Assembly (NCBI GenBank): GCA_963833745.1
Contig: CAWHZD010000007.1
Span: forward strand, 558,001 to 622,000
Direction of reading: 5' to 3'
DNA length: 64,000 nt
Source of the DNA: AP-15 sp963833745
GTDB lineage: Bacteria; Pseudomonadota; Alphaproteobacteria; ATCC43930; CGMCC-115725
The notes beneath the pieces were generated by a model, which was given only the letters and a program-made list of their open reading frames with translations, was not told where the DNA came from and did not search any database. The translations under genes were made by a program, and so were the position numbers. Position 1 is the first letter of the stretch; every line of letters begins with the position of its first letter. Positions 25,502 through 35,625 of this stretch are shown piece by piece.

Positions 25502-28500
25502 CTATGGTTCGGCGACGACGGTTGATGCAGCGGTGGCCCGACGCCGGCCTAGCCAATGGCCGAGGTGGTCCATGTAGATGTAAACCACCGGCGTCGTGAA
25601 CAAAGTCAGCACCTGCGATACCAACAGGCCGCCGACGATCGCGTAGCCGAGCGGCTGGCGGATTTCCGACCCGATGCCGGTGCCGAGCATCAGCGGGACG
25701 CCTGCGAGCAAAGCGCACATCGTGGTCATCAGAATCGGACGAAAGCGCAGCCGGCAGGCCTCGTGGATCGCCTCCTCGGTGCCGAGGCCGCGCTCGCGCT
25801 GACCGACCAACGCAAAGTCGACCAGCATAATGCCGTTCTTCTTGACGATGCCGATCAACAGAATGATCCCGATGATGCCGATCACGTCGAGCGGCATCCC
25901 AAACAGCATCAAGGTCAGCAAAGCCCCGAGCCCCGCCGAGGGCAAGGTGGAAATGATCGTGATCGGGTGGATCGTGCTCTCGTACAGCATGCCGAGGATG
26001 ATGTAGACCGCGATCAGGGCCGCCAGGATCAAGATCGGCGTGCTGCTGAGCGAGCTTTGAAACGCCTGCGCACTGCCCTGAAAACTGGTGGCAATCGAGG
26101 GTGGCAGGTGGAGCCCTCTTGCAGCCTGCTGGATCGCGGTTACCGCCTCGCCGATCGCGACGCTCGGAGGGAGATTGAAGCTCAGAGTTACCGACGGGAA
26201 TTGGCCTTGGTGGTTGACCGCAATCGGCGCCACCGTCGATGCGATCGAGGCGAATTCGCTCAACGGTACTTCACTGCCATTGGACGAGGTCGCGTAGACG
26301 CGGCTGAGCGCGTTTGGCCCGAGTTGGAAATCGGGCTCGACTTCGAGAATGACGAAATATTGGTTCAGCCTCGTATAGATGCGCGCCGCAACCCGCTGGC
26401 CGAACGCATCATAGAGGATCGAATCGACGGCGGACGGGTTGATGCCGAGCTGCGAGGCAACCTGGCGGTTGACTTCGATTTTCATGACCCTGCCGGCGTC
26501 CTGCTGATCGCTGGCGACGTCGGTCAACTGCGGCAAGGTCTGCAATTTCTTCAGCAGGATCGGCGCCCAATGGTCGAGTTCGTCGCTGTCGACATCGACC
26601 AGCGTGTACTGGTACTGGGTCTTCGAGAGCCGCGCGCCGATCGTGATGTCTTGCGCGGCCTGCATGTACAAGGTTATGCCCCAAACCGGCTGCAGCGCCT
26701 TGTTCAACCGGGCGATCACCTGGTCGGCGCTGGCGGTCCTTTGGCCGAGCGGCTTCAAAGTGATGAACATACGGCCGTCATTTTCGGTCACGGTCGGCCC
26801 GCCGGGCCCGATATAAGCATTCGCCGCGGCGACCGCAGGGTCCTTCGTCACGACCGCCAGAACCGCCCGCATGCGGTCCTTCATGGCTTCTGGCGAGATG
26901 TTTTGCGCGCCCTCGGCGATGCCGACGATCAGGCCGGTGTCCTGCTGCGGAAAAAAACCCTTTGGGATCTCGATGAACAGCACGCCGGTCAACGCCACGG
27001 TCGAGATCATGACCATCAAGGTGACAAAGCGATGGCGCAGTGCCACCACCAGCGCCCGATCGTAGACGGCAGCCATTCCGTCGAAGAAACGCTCGAGCCC
27101 GCGCGACAAGCGGCCGGGACGCGTTTCGCCCTCTGCGGTAAGGACGCGGGCGCACATCATCGGCGTCAGGGTCAGCGAAACGATAACCGAGACAACAATC
27201 GCTACGGCGACGGTAACCGCGAATTCCCGGAACAAAAGACCGACGATGCCGCTCATCAGAAACAGCGGGATGAACACCGCGATCAGCGAGATCGAGATCG
27301 ACAGGATCGTAAAGCCGATTTCGCCAGCCCCTTGCAGGGCCGCCTCCATCGCGGTTTTTCCCTCCTCGATGTGCCGCACGATGTTCTCGATCATAACGAT
27401 TGCATCGTCGACGACGAACCCGACCGCGATTGTCAGCGCCATCAACGACAGATTGTCGAGGCTGTAGCCGAGCACATACATGACCGCAAACGTGCCGATC
27501 AGCGACATCGGCACCGATATAGCCGGGATCACGGTCGCCCACAGCTTGCGCAAGAACAGGAAAATGACGCCGACGACCAGTGCGATTGTCAGCAGCAGGG
27601 TGTGCTGGACGTCGGCGACGCTGGCCCGGATGGTCTGGGTGCGGTCCGAGACAATATCGATCTTGATCGATGGCGGCAGCGACGCTTCGAGTTGCGGCAG
27701 GGCCTTCTTGATCTGGTCGACTGTCGCGATGACATTGGCGCCCGACTGGCGCTGGACCGCGATGATAATAGCCGGCTCGGTGTTCATCCAGCCGGCCAGA
27801 TTCACATCTTGCGGTGCTACGATGGCGCGGCCGACATTGCGGACGCGTACCGGTCCGCTCGTGCCGAAGGCGCCGCTGCGTTCGGCGAGAATGTAGTTGT
27901 TGAACCCCTGCGCCGTCATCAACTGATCGTTGGTCTGCAGCGCGAAGGCCTGGTTGGCGCCATACAACGTGCCTTTCGGCTGATCAACCGTCGCAGTGGC
28001 GAGCGCCGTTCGCACCTGCCTCGAGGTCAACGCCTTCTGCGGCCAGCAGCGCCGGGTTGACCTGCACCCGGATCGCCGGGCTCTGCTGTCCGCCGATGCC
28101 GACCGAGCCGACGCCGGGCATCTGCGAGATCTTCTGCGCCAGGATGCTTTTGGCGTAGTCGCTGACCGTGGTCAGCGGCAATGTCTGCGAGGTCAGCGCC
28201 AGCATCAGCACCGGCGTGTCGGCTGGGTTGGTCTTGCGGTAGACAGGCGGGTTCGGCATCGTCGGCGGCAGTTGGCCCGCCGTCGCATTGATCGCAGCCT
28301 GCACGTCCTGCGCCGCCGAATCGACGGTGCGGCTGCGGTCGAATTGTAACGTGATCTCGGCATATTCGGTGGCGCTGCTCGAGGTCATTTGCGTCAGGCC
28401 GGGGATCTGGCCGAACTGCCGTTCGAGCGGCGCCGTGACGGCGCCGGCGACGGTCTGCGCGTCGGCCCCCGGCAATTGCGCGGTAACTTGGATCGTTGGG

Positions 28501-28626
28501 GAATCGACGTTGGGCAGCGCCGCCACCGGTAACAACTGGTAGCCGATCAGGCCGAGCAGCAGGATCGCCGCCATCAGCAGTCGCGGTGGCGATCGGCTTG
28601 TGGATGAACATCGCCGAGATGTTCAC
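25502..28626 (-). pseudogene. RND-family efflux permease (AcrB/MdtB-like), two +1 frameshifts
   Basis: Three frames together encode a full RND inner-membrane pump. The N-terminus starts GTG at 28626 (NISAMFIHKPIATAT). After an extra base near 28581 the frame switches to MAAILLLGLIGYQLLPVAAL, and after another near 28020 it switches to RQVRTALATATVDQPKG and continues intact for ~835 residues. Removing one base at each site gives 1040 residues, the usual family length. Later features are normal: VDDAIVMIENIVRH, the proton-relay Asp segment and LLIGIVKKNGIMLVDFAL. The GTG overlaps the adaptor stop (GTGA), so the two were translationally coupled. As written, the pump is not made; either it is recently inactivated or the two bases are sequence errors. 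Confidence 0.85.
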
Positions 28627-29867
28627 GGCAACAGGCCCGCGCTGGCCGTGGTGGGGTTTGGCACCGCAGCCGGTTCGTTCGGGTTGGCGAGCGACACCAC
28701 GGCGCCGGGCGTCAGCCGGTATTGGCCGCGCACGACCACGGTCTCCCCGGCGCTCAAGCCGTTGTCGATCAGCGCCTCGCCGTTGAGCGTCTCGCGCACC
28801 GAGACCGGCTGCATAGCGACTTTGTGATCGGGGCCGACAACGAAGACATACTGCCCTTGCGGCCCCTGCTGGACGGCATCGAGCCGGACCGTCAGACCGT
28901 TGTCCCTCACCTGCGTTTCGACCTGGACATTGACAAACATCCCGGGCCACAGCCCGCGATGTGGATTGGGGAAGACTGCCTTGAGGCTAATCGTTCCGGA
29001 GGCGGTATTCGCCTGGTTGTCAATAGCTGCAAGCGCGCCGGTATCGAGCACGGTTTTGCCGTTCGGGCTCAACGCGATGGCCTTGACCCGGCCCTTTGCC
29101 AACGCATCCTGCACTTCCGGGATATCAGCTGCGGCCAGTGTGAACATCGCGCTGATCGGCTGCACCTGATTGACCACCACCAAGGCGTTTGGCTCGCTCG
29201 GAGAACCCCGCGACGTGCTCGAGTGAATGATGTTGCCGACATCGAGCAGGCGAATTCCGGCGACCCCATCAAATGGCGCCACCAGCTTCGTATAGCTCAG
29301 CTGCGTCTTGGCATATTCAATGCCCGCCTGGTCGGCTTCGATCGTGGCCTGCTCCTGGGCGATCATCGCCTGCTGGGTGGCGACCTGCTGTTGCGGCGCA
29401 AACCCCTGCTTGGCCAACGGCACGTATCGGCCGAGATTGATTTGCCCGTTCTCGAGATGCGCCTGGTCGCGGGCGAGATTGGCCTCCGCCTGGTCGAGCT
29501 GTGCCTGATACGTGCTCGAATCGAGCAGTGCCAGGAGTTCGCCTTTTTTGACAAGCTGGCCGTCCTTGAAGTCGATGCTGACGATCGGCTCTGTGACCAT
29601 GCTGCGAACCGTTGCCGTGTTCAGCGCCGTGACATAGCCGATCCCGGTCAGCACGATCGGGAAATCTTGCTTCTGGACCGTCGTGGCGATGACGGGAACG
29701 GGCGGCGCCGGCATCGCGGCGGAAGGGCTGAGGGCGAAGTGACGCCAACCTAGGTATCCCGCCAAGACCGCAACAATTATGGCAAGACAAACGAGCCACT
29801 TCCGAAGCCGTCGGTAGCTCAAACTGGTTTTATCAGCGGGTCCAGGTGAGACGACTGCGTTTGACAT
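28623..29867 (-). CDS. RND efflux periplasmic adaptor (MdtA/AcrA-like membrane fusion protein)
   Basis: A 414-residue membrane fusion protein. A single N-terminal transmembrane anchor (residues ~22-42, WLVCLAIIVAVLAGYLGW) is followed by a lipoyl-like half (TALNTATVRSMV, GQLVKKGELLALLDSS), an alpha-hairpin coiled coil (~residues 110-175, AQLDQAEANLARDQAHLENG), the second lipoyl half (TKLVAPFDGVAGIRLLDVG) and a beta-barrel (GLWPGMFVNVQVETQV). It would bridge the RND permease to an outer-membrane channel; no TolC-like gene is in the window. The start is the ATG after GAGGTCTGCAA; two Met codons upstream are less likely. It lies 57 bases after fumC. Confidence 0.9.
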   Translation of the reverse strand: MSNAVVSPGPADKTSLSYRRLRKWLVCLAIIVAVLAGYLGWRHFALSPSAAMPAPPVPVIATTVQKQDFPIVLTGIGYVTALNTATVRSMVTEPIVSIDFKDGQLVKKGELLALLDSSTYQAQLDQAEANLARDQAHLENGQINLGRYVPLAKQGFAPQQQVATQQAMIAQEQATIEADQAGIEYAKTQLSYTKLVAPFDGVAGIRLLDVGNIIHSSTSRGSPSEPNALVVVNQVQPISAMFTLAAADIPEVQDALAKGRVKAIALSPNGKTVLDTGALAAIDNQANTASGTISLKAVFPNPHRGLWPGMFVNVQVETQVRDNGLTVRLDAVQQGPQGQYVFVVGPDHKVAMQPVSVRETLNGEALIDNGLSAGETVVVRGQYRLTPGAVVSLANPNEPAAVPNPTTASAGLLP

Positions 29868-29924
29868 TTGCAGACCTCGCATCACTGCAAATCGACCTAC
29901 GACCCGACTGGGCTTAACCTAGAT

Positions 29925-31337
29925 TTATTTCTCAGCGTCGGTGGCGACATAGGGCTCGACCATCTTGCGGGGGTCGACGATCCGGTCGAATTCCGCATCG
30001 GTGACGAAGGCGAGTTCGAGGGCCGCGGCCTTCAGGGTGAGGTCGTGATCCATCGCGTGGTGGGCAATCTTTGACGCTTTGTCGTAGCCGATGACCGGAG
30101 CGAGCGCAGTCACCAGCATCAGCGAGCGATCCACGTATTCCTTGATTTTTTGAAGGTTCGGCTTCGTACCCTCGACCAGGAACCTGCGGAAATTGGTGCA
30201 CCCGTCGCCGAGGATCGCGATCGAGTGCATGACGTTAAAGATGATCAATGGCTTGTAGACGTTCATTTCGAGATAGCCGCCGGCGCCGCCGAAGCCGGCC
30301 GCGACGTCGTTCCCCATCACCTGCACCGCGATCATGGTCAGCGCCTCGGCCTGCGTCGGGTTGACCTTGCCTGGCATGATCGACGAGCCCGGCTCGTTCT
30401 CGGGGATCAGCAATTCCGCAAACCCGGCGCGCGGCCCGCAGGACATCAGCCGGATGTCGTTCGCGATCTTGTAGATCGAAACCGCGAGGGTCCGCAGGGT
30501 GCCGGACAGGTGGACCAAGGCGTCGTGCGCGCCTTGCACGGCGAACTTGTTCGGGGCGCTGACAAAGGGCAACCCGGTCAGGCGCGCGATCTCGGCCGCT
30601 GCGGCTTCGGCAAAGCCGGGTGCGGCGTTGATCCCGGTACCGACCGCGGTGCCGCCGAGCGCCAGATGGTAGACGCCCTTCAGCGCGTCCTCGATCCGCT
30701 CGAGGCCGTCCGCCAGCATCCCGGCATAGCCCGACCATTCCTGACCTAAGGTGATCGGCGTCGCATCCTGCATATGGGTGCGGCCGATCTTGACGATGTC
30801 CGCCCATTCCTGCGCTTTGGCCGCGATCGCGTCGTGCAATGTGCGAACCGCGGGAACGAGGCGCCCGTTCGCGCCCGCCGCCGCCGCGATGTGCATGGCG
30901 GACGGAAAGGTGTCGTTCGACGACTGCGACATGTTGACGTGATCGTTGGGATGCACCGGCGTTTTGCTGCCGAGATCGGTGCCGGCCAGCTGGCAGGCGC
31001 GGTTCGAGATCACCTCGTTGACGTTCATGTTGAACTGCGTGCCGCTGCCGGTCATCCACACATGCAGCGGAAACATGTCGTGGTGCCGGCCGGCTAGGAT
31101 CTCGTCGGCGATCTGGACGATCAGCGTATGCGCCTTGTCGTCCAGTCGTTTGCTTTGATGATTGGCGTTGGCCGCCGCCTTCTTCAGGATGGCGTAGGCG
31201 GTGATCATTTCGCGCGGGATCAGGTCCTTGCCGATGCTGAAATGTTCGAGCGAGCGCTGGGTCTGCGCGCCCCACAGCTTGTCGGCCGGGACCTCGACCG
31301 GACCCAGGCTGTCGTATTCCTTGCGGAATTCGGTCAT
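29925..31337 (-). CDS. fumC: class II fumarate hydratase
   Basis: A 470-residue class II fumarase. The superfamily signature GSSIMPGKVNP is at about residue 318; TGSGTQFNMNVNEVISN (substrate site), HPNDHVNMSQSSNDTFP and the TH of IGRTHMQDATP (general base region) are present. It interconverts fumarate and malate without an iron-sulfur cluster, so it is oxidant-resistant. The longer frame starts at 31571, but family homology begins at MTEFRKEYDSLG, with AGGAC before that ATG. It heads the minus-strand run fumC, adaptor, RND permease, maeA, thrE. Confidence 0.95.
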   Translation of the reverse strand: MTEFRKEYDSLGPVEVPADKLWGAQTQRSLEHFSIGKDLIPREMITAYAILKKAAANANHQSKRLDDKAHTLIVQIADEILAGRHHDMFPLHVWMTGSGTQFNMNVNEVISNRACQLAGTDLGSKTPVHPNDHVNMSQSSNDTFPSAMHIAAAAGANGRLVPAVRTLHDAIAAKAQEWADIVKIGRTHMQDATPITLGQEWSGYAGMLADGLERIEDALKGVYHLALGGTAVGTGINAAPGFAEAAAAEIARLTGLPFVSAPNKFAVQGAHDALVHLSGTLRTLAVSIYKIANDIRLMSCGPRAGFAELLIPENEPGSSIMPGKVNPTQAEALTMIAVQVMGNDVAAGFGGAGGYLEMNVYKPLIIFNVMHSIAILGDGCTNFRRFLVEGTKPNLQKIKEYVDRSLMLVTALAPVIGYDKASKIAHHAMDHDLTLKAAALELAFVTDAEFDRIVDPRKMVEPYVATDAEK

Positions 31338-31923
31338 GATGCCGTCCTGTCGCGGGTGTCGCTCGAATGAACTTATTATTTCGGAAGGCTGATCGCCCCT
31401 GACCGCACTCCGACCATAAATCGTTCCCGCCGCGATGGCGAGGGTTGTCCGATAGTTGGCCGGATGCGGCCGGTGAAACACCTGCTTGGCGGCGGTACGA
31501 TGCAGCTTTTCATTGAGCAAGGTGACGCCGCTTGCTGCTTCTGCAGCAAATCTACAGCAGAAATCCCGCATCGGTTGCCGCGCGCGCCGATCCGACGCCG
31601 GGTGGCCGGTTGCGGGACCGGTCCACCGTCAAGCCGCGCGGTTCTCAGCCACCTGCTCCACCTGGTTTATCAGGTCGAGATCAGGCATGGCCCACCGCCT
31701 TCAGACCATAATCGCCAGCGCCGGGCGCGCCCGGATGTGCCGTGAGGATAGTATCCGAATACGGCAATTGCGCGGCGGCCGACGCCTCGCCCCCGGGCGC
31801 CGCGGAGCATTCCTTTCGAAACGCCGCCTCCGTTGCGCGCCCGACCTGCGCTAAGCGTATGATCCTTGGATAACGCTGCGTAAAACTGGACAGCGCCTCC
31901 ATCCGAGGACAGGAGAACGGTTT
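31338..31923. other. 586-base divergent intergenic region between fumC and poxB
   Basis: This region must hold the promoters for fumC (minus) and poxB (plus). Frames of up to 60-90 codons cross it but lack ribosome sites and family resemblance, so I call no gene. A minus-strand frame ending around 31681 and a 19-codon ATG frame just after it look protein-like but too weak to report. I could not define a convincing promoter pair by eye. Confidence 0.5.
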
Positions 31924-33651
31924 ATGGCCACCACGGTTGCCGACCAGATGGTCGAGACCCTCGCCGCAGCCGGTGTGCGTCGGGTTTACGGGATTGTCGG
32001 CGACAGCCTCAACGGCTTTACCGACGCGCTGCGGCGTCACGGCGGGATCGCCTGGCTGCATGTCCGCCACGAAGAGGTCGCCGCCTTTGCCGCCGGCGCG
32101 GACGCGCATGTGACCGGCGCGCTCGCGGTCTGTGCCGGGAGCTGCGGCCCCGGCAACCTGCACCTGATCAACGGTCTCTACGACTGCCAGCGCTCGCGCG
32201 TGCCGGTGGTCGCGATCGCGGCCCACATCCCGTCGCCCGAGATCGGCTCCGGCTATTTCCAGGAGACCCGTCCCGATCATCTATTTCGCGAGTGCAGCAG
32301 CTATTGCGAGCTGGTCTCGACGCCGGAGCAGATGCCGCGCGCGATCGAAATCGCGGTGCGGCGCGCCACGGCCGAGCGCTGCGTCAGCGTCGTCGTGATC
32401 CCCGGCGACGTGGCGCTGAGGCCCGTCGCCGCTTCCACCCCGCCAAAGCCGCACGGTCTCGTTCCCACACCCCCGGTCGTCGTTCCTTCGGATGAGTCGC
32501 TGACCCGGCTCGTCGATTTCTTGAACGAGGCCGAGCGGGTGACCCTGTTGTGCGGCAGCGGCTGCGCCGGCGCGCATGCCGAGCTGTTGCAGCTCGCCGA
32601 GACCCTGAAGGCGCCGATTGTCCATGCCTTGCGCGGCAAGGAGCACGTCGAGTGGGAAAATCCCTACGATGTCGGCATGACCGGGCTGATCGGGTTCTCC
32701 TCCGGCTATCAGGCGATGGAGAACTGCGACACCCTCTTAATGCTCGGCACCGATTTCCCCTACCGGCAGTTCTATCCGGCTGGAGCCCATATCGCCCAGG
32801 TCGACCTGCGTCCCGAAGCGATCGGCCGCCGCGCGCCGGTCGAGCTCGGCGTCATCGGCGACGTCGTCCACACCCTGCGGGCACTGCTGCCGCGCCTTGA
32901 GACCAAGCCCGGCCGCGCCCATCTCGACGCCTGCCTGAAGCATTACCAGGAGGCCCGCAAGGGACTCGACGAGCTTGCCACCGGCCGCCCCGGCAGGGTG
33001 CTGCACCCGCAGCAGGTCGCCCGCACGCTCAGCGAGCTGGCGAGCGACGACGCGATCTTTACTTGCGACGTCGGGCTGCCGACGGTGTGGGCGGCGCGCT
33101 ATCTGGCGATGAACGGCCGGCGTCGGCTGATCGGCTCGTTCTGGCATGGCTCGATGGCCAACGCCTTGCCGCAGGCGATCGGCGCCCAGGCCGCCTTTCC
33201 GCAGCGCCAAATCGTGTCGTTGTCCGGCGACGGCGGCTTTTCGATGCTGATGGGCGACCTGTTGAGCCTGGTGCAGTTGAAACTGCCGGTGAAAATCGTC
33301 GTCTTCAACAATGGTGCCCTCGGCTTTATCGAGCTCGAACAGAAGTCGACCGGCTTCCTGACCATCGGCACCGATCTCGTCAACCCGAACTTTGCTCAAA
33401 TGGCCGAAGCGGTCGGGATCAAGGGCGTGCGCATCGAGGACCCGGCGGAGGTCGAAGCAAAGCTGCGCGAGGCGCTCGCATATCCCGGACCGGTCCTGGT
33501 CGACGCCGTCGTCAACCGGCTCGAACTGGCAATGCCGCCGCGCATCACCGCCGAGATGGCGAAGGGGTTCACCCTCTACATGCTGAAGGCGGTGATGAGC
33601 GGCCGCGGCGACGAGATCGTCGAGCTGGCCCGCACCAACCTGCGCCGGTAA
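31924..33651 (+). CDS. poxB: thiamine-pyrophosphate enzyme, pyruvate dehydrogenase (quinone) / pyruvate oxidase type
   Basis: A 575-residue TPP enzyme with the three classic domains. The PYR domain (residues 1-~180) has RRVYGIVGDSLNG, the catalytic Glu in VRHEEVAAFAAG, and GSCGPGNLHLINGLYD. A central FAD/transhydrogenase-like domain (~190-335) follows, then the PP domain with GDGGFSMLMGDLLSLVQLKL ending in VVFNNGALGF, the TPP/Mg motif. It matches PoxB-type ubiquinone-dependent pyruvate dehydrogenases, which convert pyruvate to acetate and CO2 at the membrane; acetolactate synthase is the alternative but the PoxB motifs fit better. GGAG precedes the ATG. A decayed copy of its C-terminal end lies at 35404-35625. 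Confidence 0.88.
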   Translation: MATTVADQMVETLAAAGVRRVYGIVGDSLNGFTDALRRHGGIAWLHVRHEEVAAFAAGADAHVTGALAVCAGSCGPGNLHLINGLYDCQRSRVPVVAIAAHIPSPEIGSGYFQETRPDHLFRECSSYCELVSTPEQMPRAIEIAVRRATAERCVSVVVIPGDVALRPVAASTPPKPHGLVPTPPVVVPSDESLTRLVDFLNEAERVTLLCGSGCAGAHAELLQLAETLKAPIVHALRGKEHVEWENPYDVGMTGLIGFSSGYQAMENCDTLLMLGTDFPYRQFYPAGAHIAQVDLRPEAIGRRAPVELGVIGDVVHTLRALLPRLETKPGRAHLDACLKHYQEARKGLDELATGRPGRVLHPQQVARTLSELASDDAIFTCDVGLPTVWAARYLAMNGRRRLIGSFWHGSMANALPQAIGAQAAFPQRQIVSLSGDGGFSMLMGDLLSLVQLKLPVKIVVFNNGALGFIELEQKSTGFLTIGTDLVNPNFAQMAEAVGIKGVRIEDPAEVEAKLREALAYPGPVLVDAVVNRLELAMPPRITAEMAKGFTLYMLKAVMSGRGDEIVELARTNLRR

Positions 33652-34012
33652 GCGCGCGCGCCGGCTGCGCGCCGATCCCGGCTACCGCTGCCGGGGGACC
33701 CCTCACCCCGTGATGATCGGGTGTATTGCGTGGCAAATCAGCGATCTCATGAACGCGCTCGTCGACGCGGCCCGGTCTGTGCTTCGCCACACCACAAGCA
33801 AGAACCTCCGGCACGGTCATCCTCCGCCATTGCCGCAAGGTCGGCCGGGTTTCGTGCTTTAAACTTGTAGCCCCCCTGACAACAGCAGCCGGCGCCGGCT
33901 GCATACGCCGCCATATCGGCGAGCGTTCCGCAAGCGGTATAGTGAGGCTGGTGAGGGTCATGTAAACGGCACGACTGCGAAGGCGCTCACCACCGAGCAG
34001 GAGGATCAAATC
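33652..34012. other. 361-base intergenic region with an 18-bp perfect palindrome
   Basis: Between poxB and the amidohydrolase I see no gene. The palindrome GCAGCCGGCGCCGGCTGC spans 33885-33902 and could be a hairpin (poxB read-through termination, without a following T-run) or an operator for the downstream gene. The amidohydrolase ribosome site (GGAGGATC) is at the right end. Confidence 0.5.
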
Positions 34013-35134
34013 ATGGCGAATTACCGGGTTATATCATCGGACAATCACGTGTTTGAGCCACCGGAGCTGTGGGCGAGCAGAGCCAGGCCGGCGTTCAAGG
34101 ACCGGGTCCCACAGCTTGTGCGCGAGTATGACGGCGATTGGTGGTACTGCGATGGCCACCGGGTGATCGGGCTGAGCCCTGGGGCACAGACCGGTATGCG
34201 GTTCGAAGAGCCGGAAAAGATGGTCCGTACCATGACCTTTGATAGAGTCCGGCGCGGCGGCTACGTCCCTGAGGAGCACCTCAAGGATATGGATGCCGAC
34301 GGGGTGGATGTGAGCATCGTCTATCCCACGGTCGGTCTCTTGCTGTACAGCGTGCCAGACAGTGCGCTGCTGTCGGAGATATTCAGGGGATACAACGACT
34401 GGCTCGCCGAGTTCTGCCGCGGGGAGCCCAAGCGCCTCAAGGGCATCGCCATGATCAATGTGGACGATGTGCAGGAGGGCGTCAAAGAGCTGCAACGCTG
34501 CGCCAGGATGGGGCTGGCGGGCGGCATGATCACCGTCTATCCGCCGGAGGGGAAGGGGTACGACAATCCGATGTATGAGCCGCTGTGGGCGGCGGCCCAG
34601 GATCTGGACATTCCGGTTGGCATGCACATCGCGACCAACCGGCCGGGCCCAGGGCAGGATTTTGCCGGCGAGGACCGCAACCGTGTGCGCAACTCGTTTC
34701 TGGCCAACGCTGACCATTGGGTGCGGATGTCGCTCAGCGACATGATCTTCAGCGGCGTCTTTGAGCGCTATCCAAAACTCAAGGTCGGCACCGTCGAGCA
34801 CGAACTGTCCTGGATTCCCCATTTCCTGAACCGCATCGACTACACCTATACCCAACGGGTCCAGCAAGAGCGCTATCGGTTCAAGGAGGCCACCTTGCCC
34901 AGCGACTATTTCCACCGCAACGTGTTCGCGGGCTTCCAGGAAGACGAGATGGGCATACGCGACCGCCACGTCATCGGCGTCGACAATCTCCTCTGGGGGT
35001 CAGATTACCCCCATGTCGAGTCCACTTTCCCCAGGAGCCGGCAAATCATCGAGGAGGTGCTGAAGGACTGTACCGAAGAGGAGAAGACCAAGATCGCCGG
35101 AGGCAATGCTGCCAGGATCTACCATCTCAACTAG
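34013..35134 (+). CDS. amidohydrolase-2 family metal-dependent hydrolase (ACMSD-like)
   Basis: A 373-residue TIM-barrel amidohydrolase. The N-terminal metal site is reduced to ISSDNHVFEPPELW (DNH in place of the DxH/HxH pair), followed by KDMDADGVDVSIVYPTVG, IPVGMHIATNRPG, the KVGTVEHELSWIPHFLNRID helix, and the GVDNLLWGSDYPHVESTFP C-terminal motif with the metal/catalytic Asp. Family members decarboxylate or hydrolyse aromatic and amide substrates; the substrate is unknown. The gene has a strong ribosome site (GGAGGATCAAATC before ATG) and uses a slightly more relaxed codon mix than its neighbours, which may reflect transfer. It is bounded downstream by repeats and a pseudogene scar. Confidence 0.87.
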   Translation: MANYRVISSDNHVFEPPELWASRARPAFKDRVPQLVREYDGDWWYCDGHRVIGLSPGAQTGMRFEEPEKMVRTMTFDRVRRGGYVPEEHLKDMDADGVDVSIVYPTVGLLLYSVPDSALLSEIFRGYNDWLAEFCRGEPKRLKGIAMINVDDVQEGVKELQRCARMGLAGGMITVYPPEGKGYDNPMYEPLWAAAQDLDIPVGMHIATNRPGPGQDFAGEDRNRVRNSFLANADHWVRMSLSDMIFSGVFERYPKLKVGTVEHELSWIPHFLNRIDYTYTQRVQQERYRFKEATLPSDYFHRNVFAGFQEDEMGIRDRHVIGVDNLLWGSDYPHVESTFPRSRQIIEEVLKDCTEEEKTKIAGGNAARIYHLN

Positions 35135-35170
35135 TGGTTTGAATTTAACGCGTGGTACCCGCCCTCGTTC

Positions 35171-35247
35171 GTCATTCCCGCGCAAGCGGGAACCCAGTGC
35201 CACCGCTCGGTCGCTTGCCCCTGGGCCCCCGCTTTCGCGGGGGTGAC
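35171..35247. repeat. REP-like compound inverted repeat
   Basis: GTCATTCCCGCGCAAGCGGG starts the left arm (35171-35197) and CTGGGCCCCCGCTTTCGCGG starts the right arm (35221-35247). The arms are imperfect inverted repeats of 27 bases, and each arm itself contains a small hairpin (CCCGC...GCGGG). This 'GTCATTCCCGCGAAAGCGGG' type of element is widely dispersed in alphaproteobacterial genomes. It follows the amidohydrolase stop and may act as terminator or stabiliser. Confidence 0.75.
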
Positions 35248-35328
35248 GAGGAAAAAGAATGGGTACTATCTGGTTGGTTCGCATCACTAGGTTCCCGTAT
35301 TCCTTCTCTGGTCACCTGACGCTGCGAC

Positions 35329-35360
35329 CGCTGGGTCCTCCCGGAGAGGAGGACCCAGCG
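35329..35360. repeat. 13-bp perfect hairpin repeat
   Basis: CGCTGGGTCCTCC (35329-35341) and GGAGGACCCAGCG (35348-35360) form a perfect stem with a six-base loop. A T7 run follows at 35388-35394, too distant for a textbook terminator. It lies between the REP-like element and the poxB remnant and could mark an old insertion end. Confidence 0.6.
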
Positions 35361-35403
35361 CTGTAGAGGGGCCATGTTGGACACAGCTTTTTTTGGGGAG
35401 CGG

Positions 35404-35625
35404 TCAAGACCGGAGGCCGGTCGGCACCAAGTGCGTGCGTATCGAAGATCCGGCCGAAGTCGAGACTGGTGCCGGTCGACGCCGTCGTCAACCGGCTCGA
35501 ATTGGCGATGCCGCCGCATATCACCGGCGAAATGGCCAAGGGCTTTGCGCCCTATATGCTGAAGCGGGATGAGCGGCCGCGGCAACGAGATCGTCGAATA
35601 GGCGCGCACCAACCTGCGCCGGTAG
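35404..35625 (+). pseudogene. decayed C-terminal fragment of a poxB paralog
   Basis: This stretch aligns with the last ~80 codons of poxB (33400-33651). Shared blocks include the VRIEDPAEVE coding sequence, VDAVVNRLELAMPP-H/R-ITxEMAKGF, and the final RTNLRR codons followed by a stop in the same place (TAG 35623-35625 against TAA in poxB). Relative to poxB it lacks about 38 bases after the AEVE codons and two bases after YMLK, so the frame is lost twice. Nothing upstream of the fragment matches the rest of poxB. It is the scar of a duplicate or foreign poxB deleted from its 5' end. Confidence 0.8.

Noticed and set aside
25556..28060. 834-codon plus-strand frame opposite the RND permease
   Set aside because: Antisense to a well-recognised RND protein; composition is Arg/Asp/His-rich and unlike real proteins.
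31681..32280. 199-codon minus-strand frame at the start of poxB
   Set aside because: Most of it is antisense to poxB; the part outside has no recognisable domain.
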